In this document: in pieces, positions 1 to 6,864 of the stretch
How the letters are laid out: the number at the start of each line of letters is the position of its first letter
Numbering within the stretch: the first letter of the stretch is position 1
Source of the DNA: NCED01 sp035493955
Lineage (GTDB): Bacteria > Pseudomonadota > Alphaproteobacteria > Caulobacterales > Caulobacteraceae
Length of the DNA stretch: 11,386 bases
NCBI GenBank assembly: GCA_035493955.1
Contig: DATJHI010000018.1
Location: 1-11,386 of the forward strand
Direction: 5' to 3'
Notes under the pieces: model-generated
Told to the model about the DNA's origin: nothing
The model's input: the letters and a program-made list of their open reading frames with translations, nothing else
Databases searched by the model: none
Position numbers and translations under genes: made by a program

Positions 1-139
1 GGCGGGCACGCCCAAGGGCGAGCTCCTGGCCAAGGTCAAGGTCGACGACCTGGGTCCCGGCTGGGACATCAAGAACCAGAGCGACGAGTGGTCCCGGCCC
101 GCGCGCCTCGACGGCCTCTACGAGGAACTGTCCAAATAG
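1..139 (+). CDS. 3' end of an unrecognised protein (partial)
   Basis: An open frame enters from the left edge (codons in register with base 2) and stops at TAG 137-139, leaving 45 residues. The tail is hydrophilic and ends in DGLYEELSK. Codons are strongly G/C in the third position, as in real genes of this genome, and the frame has no internal stop. There is no membrane segment or motif I can assign. It points toward the convergent TonB-dependent receptor gene, so the two do not share an operon. The function cannot be told from this piece. Confidence 0.7.
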   Translation, partial: AGTPKGELLAKVKVDDLGPGWDIKNQSDEWSRPARLDGLYEELSK

Positions 140-155
140 GGTGGGCGACGCCCGG

Positions 156-184
156 CTGGCGCGACCGGGGTCCCGACGCGCCAG
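156..184 (+). terminator. Hairpin after the partial gene, candidate terminator
   Basis: A perfect 8-base inverted repeat (CTGGCGCG / CGCGCCAG) encloses 13 bases that contain a further CGGG/CCCG pairing. It starts 17 bases after the stop codon at 139. No T-run follows, so it is not a textbook intrinsic terminator. It could end the upstream transcript with help from Rho, or stabilise its 3' end. Confidence 0.4.
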
Positions 185-308
185 CGAAATGCGGCGGTCG
201 GGCTTCGCGGAAGTCGGCTCGCTGCCGCACGCTTTAAGCTGATGAGAAACGGAGCCTTTTGACGGCCGAGGCGATTCCGTCCAACCCCAAAACGGCTTGC
301 GCGCCGCC

Positions 309-349
309 TCCCAGGACCCTTGCGGACCCTGGGAAACGACGCGCCGTTT
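309..349 (-). terminator. Two adjacent hairpins downstream of the TonB receptor gene
   Basis: Read on the minus strand, the receptor's stop codon (359-361) is followed by a short AAACG...CGTTT stem (334-349) and then a 7-base perfect stem, TCCCAGG/CCTGGGA (309-315 with 328-334). A direct repeat GGACCCT (314-320 and 324-330) is embedded in the second. There is no clear T-tract. The position makes a transcript-ending role likely, but the signal is not canonical. Confidence 0.35.
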
Positions 350-358
350 AGGCGTACT

Positions 359-3172
359 TTAGTACTGAGCCCGCAGGCCGAAGGTGTAGTAGCGGCCGAT
401 GATGTCGTCGGTCAGGACGTTCGGGCCGAAGGCGCCCGGCGTGGCCGTGTTGTTCGGGTTCGGCGACAGCCGGGGCTGCTTGTCGAACACGTTGTTGACC
501 GCCAGCGAGGCCACCAGGGTGTGGCCCGCCGCCTTGAACCGGTAGCCCACGCTCACGTCGTTGAGCGTGTACGAGGGCAGTTCCGGATCGGCGTAGATCA
601 GCAGCGGGTTGCCGGTCCGCTTCACCCCGCTCTGGTACCGGGTCTGCCAGTTCAGGTTGAACGGCCCGGCGGTGTAGCCGGCCAAGAGGGTCGCCCGGTT
701 GGCGGAAAGGCCCAGGGCCCCGGCGGCGTTGATGACCTGGGAGCTCGGGAACGAGCGGGTCTTCATCACCGGCTGGTAGCTGTAGAGCAGCCGCAGGTCG
801 ATGGTCCCCGGCAGGTTCAGTTGCGAAAGCGAGAAGTTGTAGCTCGCCTCCACGTCGACCCCGTGGGTGAAGGTCTCAGCCACGTTCAGGCTGGTGGTCT
901 TCACATAGAGCGGGAAGTTCGCCGCCGAGTGGTCGCTGAACGGCAGCGGCCGCACGAGGGTGTCGCACAGGGGCGAGGTCCCGCCCGAGACTTCGCACTC
1001 GCGCTGGACGTCGGCGTTGTTGCCGGCGATGGCCCCGATCGCGTTGGCGATGTAGATATTGTAGTAGTCCACCGACATCTGGAACCGCGGAATCCACTCG
1101 GGCCGGTACACCGCCCCGATGGTGGTGGTGCGGGCCACTTCCGGCACCAGGTTCCGGTTCCCCGCGCCGATGAGCTGCGTCGCCCGGCTCAGGCCGGTAT
1201 GCGGGTCATTGAGCACGATGTTCTGCACCGTCTGGCCGGAATAGAGGTCGGACAGGGTGGGCGCGCGGATGTCGCGGCTCTCGGTGTAACGGAAACGCAG
1301 GTCGTCGAACGGCTGGTAGTTCAGCCCGACCTTCCAGGTCGTGGCCGGGCCGCTCGAGCTGTACTTGGTGTAGCGAAGGGCGCCCGAGACGTCGAGGCGC
1401 TTCACCCAGGTCATGTCGCGGACGAGGGGCAGGGCCGCTTCGCCGCTGGCTTCCCACACCGAGTTCTGGCCGTACTGCGGCGCCACCAGGTCGTGGGCCC
1501 AGATGGTGGTCGGGGCCTTGCCCAGGCGAATGCCGGTCACGTCCGGAACCCCCGGGACCGAAGTGCTGGTCTGGGCGACGCTCTGCTGGCGGTACTCGAA
1601 GTTGGCGGCCATGGACAGCGGACCGGCCCAGGCTTCCAGCACGTCGCCGGCGATGCTGACCGAGGCGTCGTCCATCTTGTTCAGGATCTGGAAGTTGGTG
1701 TCCTGATAGATGTAGTCGAGCGCGGCGGCCGACTCGTTGAGCTGGCCGAACATGTTGATCGGCTGGCATCCGGGATAGAGGGTCGGGTTGGTCAGGGTCA
1801 CCCGGCAGACGATCTTGCCGCTGGGATCCTTCACCGCGTCCAGGGCCGCGTAGAGATTGGCGAAGTTGACGTTGTTCTGCCGCCGCGAGCGCACCCGCGC
1901 CTCGCCGTGGGTGTAGTTGACGTCCCAGTTGTATTTGCCGAGCGCCTTGCCCTTCAGACCGGTGCTGAAGTTCGTCGACGTCGTGGTCTGGAACAGGTTG
2001 TCCACGATCATGATGTCCCGCGGGTTGCGGTTCAGCACGAAGCTGGGCGTGTTGGTCGCCGTCAGGATCGCCTGGGCGTTGGCCGGCAGGTAGGCGTTGC
2101 CGCTGAAGATGGTCAGGGCCAGGTCCGGGTTGGTGTTCCGGGCGTAATTGCTGGTCCCGCTCTCGCTCCAGCTCAGCTGCATGTAGCCGGTGGTGTCGTT
2201 GTCGAAGTCGTACTGGAAGCGGCCGAACACCTGGTCGCTCCGTTGCGGGCTGCTGAGCGCCGCGTCGTAGATGTAGGAGCCGTCGCCGCCGATGGCGATG
2301 CCGTTGTTCTGGGTCGGCGTGCCGGGATTGAACGGCGCGAGCGTGCCGGTCCCGACGAATTGCTGGCCGGCCAGGGGTCCCGCGGTGACCACGCCGCCGA
2401 GGCTGCTGGTGGAGATGCGCGCCCCGCTGGCCAGGACATAGGGGCTGGCCGCGGTGCCGGCGCCCAGCATGACGATCTGCTGGTTGGTGATGGCGCGGTC
2501 GCCGGCCCGCTTCAGCCCGGCGTTCTGGTTGTGCTCGGCGCTGAAGATGAAGTGGCCGCGGTCGAACACCTTGGCGCCGGCGGCGACGTTGAACTTGAAG
2601 GAGGGCACGTCGCCCTTCTCGGAGATGCCGTCCTGCACCTGCATCTTCAGGCCGGTGTAGCGGGTGTCGAGGACGAAGTTGACCACCCCGGTGACGGCGT
2701 CGGAGCCGTAGACCGCCGAGGCGCCGCCGGTGACCACGTCCACGCGCTGGACCAGGGCCTGAGGCAAGGTGTTGACGTCGGTCACGCCGCTGACCGCGGT
2801 CGCGGGCACCCGATGGCCGTCAAGCAGGATCAGGGTGCGGATCGCGCCCATGTTCCGCAGGTTCAGGAAGTTGCCGGTGTAGACGGTGCTGGGCCCGCCC
2901 GAGGCGCTGTTGCCGGCGTTGCCGCTCGAACCGTTGAATTCCGGCAGCTTGTTCAGGGCGTCGGAAATGGTGCTCGGCGTGGTCTGCATCAGCTGCGCGA
3001 CCGGGGCCACGGTGACCGGCGTGGGCTGGGTGTAGCCGTTGGTCTGGATCCGGGTGGCGGTGACCACCACCGATTCGACCTGGCCTGCATCCTGGGCGAA
3101 GGCGGACGTCGCCAGCACCAAGGCGCTGACCCCGCCGAACAAAGCCATTACTGCATTCTTGGAATTACTCAC
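359..3172 (-). CDS. TonB-dependent outer-membrane receptor
   Basis: A 22-stranded outer-membrane barrel with an N-terminal plug, importing an unknown ligand with energy from TonB-ExbBD. The frame opens at ATG 3187 (942 residues). I prefer the in-frame GTG at 3172 (937 residues), because a GAGGGG Shine-Dalgarno lies between the two. Numbered from the ATG: a Sec signal peptide ends AFA|QD (residue 31), a TonB-box-like VESVVVTATR lies at 37-46, the plug covers about 55-175 (LRNMGAIRTLILLDGHR, then a GGASAVYGSDAVTGVVNF block), and the rest is barrel. SRDIRAPTLSDLY (637-649) is a typical barrel signature. Two close cysteine pairs (461/474 and 731/741) probably form disulfides in surface loops. The protein ends GLRAQY, with the terminal aromatic residue expected for BAM-assembled barrels. 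There is no FecA-type N-terminal signalling domain, and no sigma/anti-sigma pair or degradative enzyme is adjacent, so the substrate cannot be named. Confidence 0.95.
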   Translation of the reverse strand: MSNSKNAVMALFGGVSALVLATSAFAQDAGQVESVVVTATRIQTNGYTQPTPVTVAPVAQLMQTTPSTISDALNKLPEFNGSSGNAGNSASGGPSTVYTGNFLNLRNMGAIRTLILLDGHRVPATAVSGVTDVNTLPQALVQRVDVVTGGASAVYGSDAVTGVVNFVLDTRYTGLKMQVQDGISEKGDVPSFKFNVAAGAKVFDRGHFIFSAEHNQNAGLKRAGDRAITNQQIVMLGAGTAASPYVLASGARISTSSLGGVVTAGPLAGQQFVGTGTLAPFNPGTPTQNNGIAIGGDGSYIYDAALSSPQRSDQVFGRFQYDFDNDTTGYMQLSWSESGTSNYARNTNPDLALTIFSGNAYLPANAQAILTATNTPSFVLNRNPRDIMIVDNLFQTTTSTNFSTGLKGKALGKYNWDVNYTHGEARVRSRRQNNVNFANLYAALDAVKDPSGKIVCRVTLTNPTLYPGCQPINMFGQLNESAAALDYIYQDTNFQILNKMDDASVSIAGDVLEAWAGPLSMAANFEYRQQSVAQTSTSVPGVPDVTGIRLGKAPTTIWAHDLVAPQYGQNSVWEASGEAALPLVRDMTWVKRLDVSGALRYTKYSSSGPATTWKVGLNYQPFDDLRFRYTESRDIRAPTLSDLYSGQTVQNIVLNDPHTGLSRATQLIGAGNRNLVPEVARTTTIGAVYRPEWIPRFQMSVDYYNIYIANAIGAIAGNNADVQRECEVSGGTSPLCDTLVRPLPFSDHSAANFPLYVKTTSLNVAETFTHGVDVEASYNFSLSQLNLPGTIDLRLLYSYQPVMKTRSFPSSQVINAAGALGLSANRATLLAGYTAGPFNLNWQTRYQSGVKRTGNPLLIYADPELPSYTLNDVSVGYRFKAAGHTLVASLAVNNVFDKQPRLSPNPNNTATPGAFGPNVLTDDIIGRYYTFGLRAQY

Positions 3173-3175
3173 GTT

Positions 3176-3181
3176 CCCCTC
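3176..3181 (-). promoter_or_regulatory. Shine-Dalgarno that favours a GTG start for the TonB receptor
   Basis: On the minus strand GAGGGG ends three bases before GTG 3172-3170. If the GAGG core pairs with 16S rRNA, the spacing is five bases, close to ideal. The upstream ATG (3187) has only a GAGG about 12 bases away. A TATAAA sequence touches that ATG (3191-3186); if it serves as a -10 element, the ATG would lie outside or at the extreme end of the transcript. This is an inference from sequence alone. Confidence 0.5.
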
Positions 3182-3187
3182 TTTCAT

Positions 3188-3572
3188 TTATACTTATTCC
3201 CTCGCCCGCGTTTTCAATGCCGCGGTGGAGAATTGATTGAACAAATCGGTAGTCACGGGAAATCGACGCCCCCGCGCCGAGTGGAGAGGCGGGATATGGA
3301 CTCGCCTTACTGCTCGAAAGGCGGAGCGCCCGATGGAGACGCTTGAGCGGCTTTCCCCAACGGATATCGACCGGCTCCTCGCTATGTGCTTGGAGGCGAT
3401 CCCCGCCATGATATCTGATATCTATTGAGCTGAGCGCCCGAAGACGTCAAGTCCGCGAGCCTTCGCGCTTCCCCGCACGCAGGATGGGGACGGATCGATC
3501 CGAGCTGCGGAGATCGCCTATCGCCGGCGATTTCGGCGCCCCGACGCGCCGGCGTCTGCTAGGAGGCGGGCC
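3188..3572. other. Intergenic region without a convincing gene
   Basis: Between the receptor and the divergent SMR-like gene I find no gene I trust. The part up to about 3430 is less GC-rich than its surroundings. It contains a 31-codon plus-strand frame (3333-3428, MET...SDIY) with a passable CGGAG six bases upstream; it matches nothing I recognise. Perfect palindromes occur at 3491-3502 (CGGATCGATCCG) and 3520-3531 (ATCGCCGGCGAT), and a GATATC-T-GATATC motif lies near 3410-3423. The region must carry the promoters of both flanking genes, and the palindromes could be operators, but no consensus -35/-10 pair stands out. Confidence 0.5.
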
Positions 3573-3908
3573 ATGAACAAGCTGGCCATCCTGGGTTTCC
3601 TTGTCGTCGCCACCACGCTGGAGGCGAGCGGCGACGCGATCGTGCGGTTGGCCCTGGGCAACGGGGCCTGGATCCCGCGGGCGGGCCTGTTCCTGGCCGG
3701 CGGGGTGCTGCTGTTCGGCTACGGCCTGTTCCTGAACCTGGCCCCGGTCCCGTTCGAGAAGGTGGTCGGGCTCTATATCGCCACCCTGTTCGTGGTCTGG
3801 CAGGTGGTGAACTACGCCTTCTTCCGCCACGTTCCGGGCCCGCCGGTGCTGGCGGGCGGGGCGCTGATCGTCGTCGGCGGCTGCATCGTCACCTTCTGGG
3901 AGCGATAG
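3573..3908 (+). CDS. Small four-helix membrane protein, SMR/DMT-like
   Basis: A 111-residue hydrophobic protein with four predicted membrane helices, at about 4-24, 36-56, 65-84 and 90-108. Length and layout match the small multidrug resistance branch of the drug/metabolite transporter superfamily. A membrane-embedded glutamate (Glu17, in TTLEASGDA) sits where EmrE has its essential Glu14. The last helix (GGALIVVGGCIV) resembles the SMR dimerisation helix. The signature is loose, so the protein may be a distant DMT relative and not a true drug exporter; the substrate is unknown. The start is firm: a perfect AGGAGG lies six bases before the ATG. Its 3' end overlaps the convergent DUF486 frame by 97 bases. 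Confidence 0.8.
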   Translation: MNKLAILGFLVVATTLEASGDAIVRLALGNGAWIPRAGLFLAGGVLLFGYGLFLNLAPVPFEKVVGLYIATLFVVWQVVNYAFFRHVPGPPVLAGGALIVVGGCIVTFWER

Positions 3909-4282
3909 CTTCGCGCCCCATCCTCGATCTGGACCGGCGAACGGAAGACGAAGAAGGCGCCGGCGGCGATCAGGGCGAATCCGATGACGTGATTCACCGT
4001 GATCCTCTGTCCCAGATACAGGACCGAGAACAGGGCGAAGACGCTCAAGGTGACGACTTCCTGGACGGCCTTGAGCTGCGCGGCCGAATAGGCGGCGCTG
4101 CCGATCCTGTTGGCCGGCACGGCCAGGCAATATTCGAAAAAGGCGATTCCCCAGCTCAACAGGATCACGATCCAAAGCGCCCGGTCCTTGAACTTCAAAT
4201 GGCCGTACCAGGCGAAGGTCATGAACACGTTGGAGCCGAGGAGAAGCAGGATCGGCGCGAGCTTGGGAGACACTATCTGCAT
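3812..4282 (-). CDS. DUF486 / DMT-family small membrane protein with an extended C-terminus
   Basis: Residues 1-114 match the DUF486 family: four membrane helices (about 8-26, 35-53, 68-88, 96-114), the motif SNVFMTFAWYGHLK (17-30), the AFFEYCLAVPANRIG block (47-61), and a GAFFVFR end. These proteins belong to the drug/metabolite transporter superfamily; their function is unknown. Members usually stop near residue 110-120, but here the frame continues for about 42 polar, Ser/Pro/Gly-rich residues to 156. Much of that tail is antisense to the last third of the SMR-like gene, so it may be simple read-through of a lost stop. The start ATG at 4282 has a weak AGG upstream. It is divergent from the histidine kinase across 167 bases. 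Confidence 0.88.
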   Translation of the reverse strand: MQIVSPKLAPILLLLGSNVFMTFAWYGHLKFKDRALWIVILLSWGIAFFEYCLAVPANRIGSAAYSAAQLKAVQEVVTLSVFALFSVLYLGQRITVNHVIGFALIAAGAFFVFRSPVQIEDGARSYRSQKVTMQPPTTISAPPASTGGPGTWRKKA

Positions 4283-4449
4283 GTCCTGGCCTTATCCGGC
4301 CGCGCCCGGCCGTCAAGCGGCCATTCAAGGCCACAGGTCACGATCGCGACTTTCTGCGTCGACAACCCGACATTACCGAATATTTCCAGCGGGTTAGCGT
4401 GGCGCTTGTCCAAATTCACGGCTAGCCTCCCCGCCGGAAAGGACTTCCC
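4283..4449. promoter_or_regulatory. Divergent promoter region between the DUF486 and kinase genes
   Basis: This 167-base gap separates two divergently transcribed genes and must contain both promoters. On the plus strand TTGTCC and GCTAGC (about 4406-4430) loosely resemble the Caulobacter housekeeping -35 and -10 elements, but the spacing is short. On the minus strand a TTGACG lies about 30 bases before the DUF486 start. I do not see the GGAAC-N16-17-CGTT form of a general-stress (EcfG) promoter. An AAGGA Shine-Dalgarno precedes the kinase ATG. Confidence 0.35.
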
Positions 4450-5658
4450 ATGAGCCAGATCCCGGCATTGGAGCCAAGGGTAGCCGACGTCTACATCACG
4501 TCGGAGCTGGACAGGCGTGTCCGCAAGACCGTCGATCCCCTTCAGGAAAAGCGGGCAATTCTGGAGCTGGCCGCCAGGATGGCGGATCGGCCGGACGAAA
4601 TCCTTCCGCGTTTTGTCGATCTGGCCATGGAGATGACCGGCGGCGTTTCGGCCGGACTGAGCCTGTACGAACTGGACCCGTGGCCGGGCGTCTTCAGGTG
4701 GCGATACCTCAGAGGCACGCTGTCGCCGTTCGACGGCGCGACGACGCCGCGGAACTTCAGCCCATGCGGCGTGACGCTCGACCAGAACGGGCCCGTCCTC
4801 TCGCTCCACCCCGAGCGGGTCTACGACTGGATTTCCGACGCGGACATGGTCGTGCCCGAGGTCCTGCTCGTTCCCCTGTACATCGGCAGCGAAGAGCCTC
4901 TGGGGACGCTGTGGATCGTCTCCGACGTCGAGGGCCACTTCGACCGCGGCCATGCGGACGCGATGACCGATCTGGCGTCGGTCGTCGGCATCGCCGTGCA
5001 CATGCAGCGGGCCCAGGAGAAGCTGCACCGGGCGCTGGAGGAGCAGGAGACCCTCACCCAGGAAATGAGCCACCGGGTCAAGAACCTGTTCGCGGTGACG
5101 GACGGCATGATCCGCATGACCGCCAGGAAGGCGTCCAGCAAGGACGAGATGGCCGAGATGCTGTCGGGCCGGCTGCACGCGCTCGCGAACGCCCATGCCC
5201 TGGTCAGCCGCAATCTTCGGGAAATCGGCCATGCGCCGAGCGCATCCAACATGGGCGCCGTCATCGAGGCGGTGGTCCTGCCGCACCAGCCACAGGCCGG
5301 CCATTCCGAACCGCGCGTCGTCATCCACGGCCCGACGGTCCGTTGCGGCGACCACGCCCTGAACGGCATGGCGCTGGTCTTCCATGAACTGGCCACGAAC
5401 GCGGCGAAGTACGGCGCCCTGGCGGTCGAGACGGGATCGGTCCGGGTCGAGTGGCGCAAGGAAGGGGAGGGCCTCCTGCTGGTCTGGTCCGAGGCGGGCG
5501 GCCCGCCCATCGCCCGCGCGCCCGAGGCCAACGGATTCGGCAGCACCCTCGTCCGCAAGACGGTGATCGGGCAGCTGGGCGGGACGCTGGACTACGATTG
5601 GAAACCCGACGGCCTGACGGTCACGATGGGCATTCCACTCGCCCGGCTGGCGACTTAA
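4450..5658 (+). CDS. Soluble GAF-domain sensor histidine kinase, HWE family
   Basis: A 402-residue cytoplasmic kinase with no signal peptide or membrane helix. An N-terminal GAF-type sensor covers about 35-190, including the SPCGVTLDQNGPVL stretch (104-117) and the LLVPLYIG...LGTLWIVS block that are usual in alphaproteobacterial GAF-HWE kinases. The phospho-acceptor is His208 in EMSHRVKNLFAV. The ATP-binding part has the HWE N-box HELATNAAKYGAL (312-324, Asn317), the VWSEAGGPP motif (345-353), and a short GFGSTL glycine box (362-367). It should autophosphorylate and pass the phosphate to a response regulator, but none is encoded nearby, so it is an orphan. The ligand is unknown. AAGGA upstream supports the start. 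The hydrolase gene follows about 100 bases downstream on the same strand. Confidence 0.93.
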   Translation: MSQIPALEPRVADVYITSELDRRVRKTVDPLQEKRAILELAARMADRPDEILPRFVDLAMEMTGGVSAGLSLYELDPWPGVFRWRYLRGTLSPFDGATTPRNFSPCGVTLDQNGPVLSLHPERVYDWISDADMVVPEVLLVPLYIGSEEPLGTLWIVSDVEGHFDRGHADAMTDLASVVGIAVHMQRAQEKLHRALEEQETLTQEMSHRVKNLFAVTDGMIRMTARKASSKDEMAEMLSGRLHALANAHALVSRNLREIGHAPSASNMGAVIEAVVLPHQPQAGHSEPRVVIHGPTVRCGDHALNGMALVFHELATNAAKYGALAVETGSVRVEWRKEGEGLLLVWSEAGGPPIARAPEANGFGSTLVRKTVIGQLGGTLDYDWKPDGLTVTMGIPLARLAT

Positions 5659-5756
5659 CGAGATCAGATTTCGCGTGACGACAAGGTCTATGGAGCTGCA
5701 TCCTCCGGCTCGAAAATCGGGCCGCTGATGAAGGTTGGCCAAAAGGGAGGCGTGTG

Positions 5757-5809
5757 ATGATCGATAGAGTCAGACGCAATGCCTCGCAACCGGAGCCGCC
5801 GCAACGGCG
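5757..5809 (+). other. Frameshifted Tat signal-peptide segment of the hydrolase gene
   Basis: A strong GGGAGG (5745-5750) lies six bases before ATG 5757, which encodes MIDRVRRNA and then runs out of frame into a meaningless peptide ending near 5954. If one C is added to the CC at 5782-5783 (GCC TCG becoming GCC CTC G), the frame continues as LATGAAATAMATG, joins the hydrolase frame, and gives VFA|QQ. The restored sequence is a classic twin-arginine signal: RRNAL, an alanine-rich core, and a signal peptidase site after residue 27. The present sequence therefore has either a real one-base deletion or a sequencing error. Confidence 0.7.
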
Positions 5810-6622
5810 ATGGCCACCGGCTCCCGCGTGTTCGCGCAGCAGGCGGCGCCCCCTGAAATCACCGGCCGGTTCTATGAAAGCGGCGGCGTTCGCATCCGCT
5901 ACCAGGACGTCGGATCCGGCTTTCCGCTGCTGGCCGTTCCCGGCGGCGGCCTGAACTCGCAGATCGCCAGATGGCCGACCGCGGTCATCAACGTCATGGA
6001 GGCGCTCAAGGCCGATTTCCGCATCATCACCATGGACCTGCGCAACGCCAACGGCAGCGGATCCACCGGGCCGGTCGCCGTCGACGATCCATGGGGCGCT
6101 TTCGCCGACGATCAGCTGGGACTGATGGACCACCTCGGCATCCGCAGGTTCATGTACTTCGGCAACTGCATCGGCGGCCCATTCGGCCTGAAGTTGATGG
6201 AGCGGGCGCCGGACCGCGTCGTCGCGGGCGTGCTGAGCCAACCGGTCGGCCACCGGCCGGAAAATCCGGACGTGATGTACAAGTCCGGCCTCGACACCTG
6301 GGCTCCCGAATTCCGCCAGCAGCGGCCGGACGTGTCGATGGGGACCATCGAGGCGTTCCTGCACAACCTTTATCGCGCCCGGCCCGACTTCGTGTACAGC
6401 GTGTCGCGCGACTTCGCGCGCTCCTGCCAGACCCCGATACTGGTGCTGCCCGACGACGCTCCCCCGCACCCTTATGCGGTGTCTGTCGCCATCGCCTCGC
6501 TCGCGCCGAAAGCGGACGTGAACGTCTATCCCTGGCTGGAACCGGCGGAACTGAAGGCCCGCACGGTCAATCGGGTGCGCGCCTTCCTCAAGGCCCATCA
6601 ACCGACGACGGCCGTGGCGTAA
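5810..6622 (+). CDS. Alpha/beta-fold hydrolase with a Cys nucleophile elbow
   Basis: The intact frame gives 270 residues from ATG 5810, but this start lies inside a broken Tat signal peptide and has no good Shine-Dalgarno. The ancestral start is probably ATG 5757. Family features: a YQDVGSGFPLLAVPGGG strand with an oxyanion-type PGGG (44-47), DLR (76-78), and the nucleophile elbow GNCIGG (118-123), in which Cys120 replaces the usual Ser, as in dienelactone-hydrolase-like enzymes. Candidate acids are Asp215/216. The usual late catalytic His is not obvious; His220 is the nearest candidate. The C-terminus (EPAELKARTVNRVRAFLKAH) is typical of the fold. If made without its leader, the protein would stay in the cytoplasm. 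The substrate is unknown. It may be co-transcribed with the kinase gene upstream, as there is no clear terminator in the gap of about 100 bases. Confidence 0.85.
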   Translation: MATGSRVFAQQAAPPEITGRFYESGGVRIRYQDVGSGFPLLAVPGGGLNSQIARWPTAVINVMEALKADFRIITMDLRNANGSGSTGPVAVDDPWGAFADDQLGLMDHLGIRRFMYFGNCIGGPFGLKLMERAPDRVVAGVLSQPVGHRPENPDVMYKSGLDTWAPEFRQQRPDVSMGTIEAFLHNLYRARPDFVYSVSRDFARSCQTPILVLPDDAPPHPYAVSVAIASLAPKADVNVYPWLEPAELKARTVNRVRAFLKAHQPTTAVA

Positions 6623-6668
6623 AACGCAGCCGCGAGATTTGGAACAGATTAGGACCTCGTGTCGGCGG

Positions 6669-6741
6669 CGCCCGCGGAGGGACTCGAACCCCCGACCTCC
6701 TGATTACAAATCAGATGCTCTACCAGCTGAGCTACACGGGC
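6669..6741 (-). tRNA. tRNA-Thr (anticodon UGU)
   Basis: The minus strand folds into a full cloverleaf: acceptor GCCCGTG paired with CGCGGGC (one G-U), D-arm GCTC/GAGC with AGCTGGTA loop, anticodon stem TCTGA/TCAGG around TTTGTAA (anticodon TGT), variable AGGTC, and T-arm with TTCGAGT. The discriminator is G and the next bases are CCG, so CCA is not encoded. The gene stands alone between two plus-strand genes. A possible promoter (TTGCGC, then CATAAG about 18 bases later) lies within 45 bases upstream. Confidence 0.96.
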
Positions 6742-6864
6742 CTGCCAAGCCGCCTTATGCCTTGAGGGCGGGGCTTCGCGCAACGCAGGCCGCTTCGCTT
6801 TCGCGCCCCGGCCGCTTATATGCGCGGGCCCGTTCCTCAAGTCCCGAAAGCCGCGCGACCCTCC

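Noticed and set aside
320..3346. A 1008-codon open frame on the plus strand across the TonB receptor
   Set aside because: It is the antisense shadow of the receptor gene in high-GC DNA; the product is Val/Gly/Arg/His-rich with no domain, while the minus strand gives a clear plug, barrel and signal peptide.
3447..5742. Long minus-strand frames over the SMR-like gene, the DUF486 gene and the kinase
   Set aside because: They are Arg/Asp/Gly/His-rich shadow products with no domain, overlapped by genes with clear families.
5754..5954. A separate 66-codon gene upstream of the hydrolase
   Set aside because: Its first nine residues from ATG 5757 are the start of the hydrolase's Tat signal and the rest is out-of-frame hydrolase sequence, so it is a frameshift product, not a gene.
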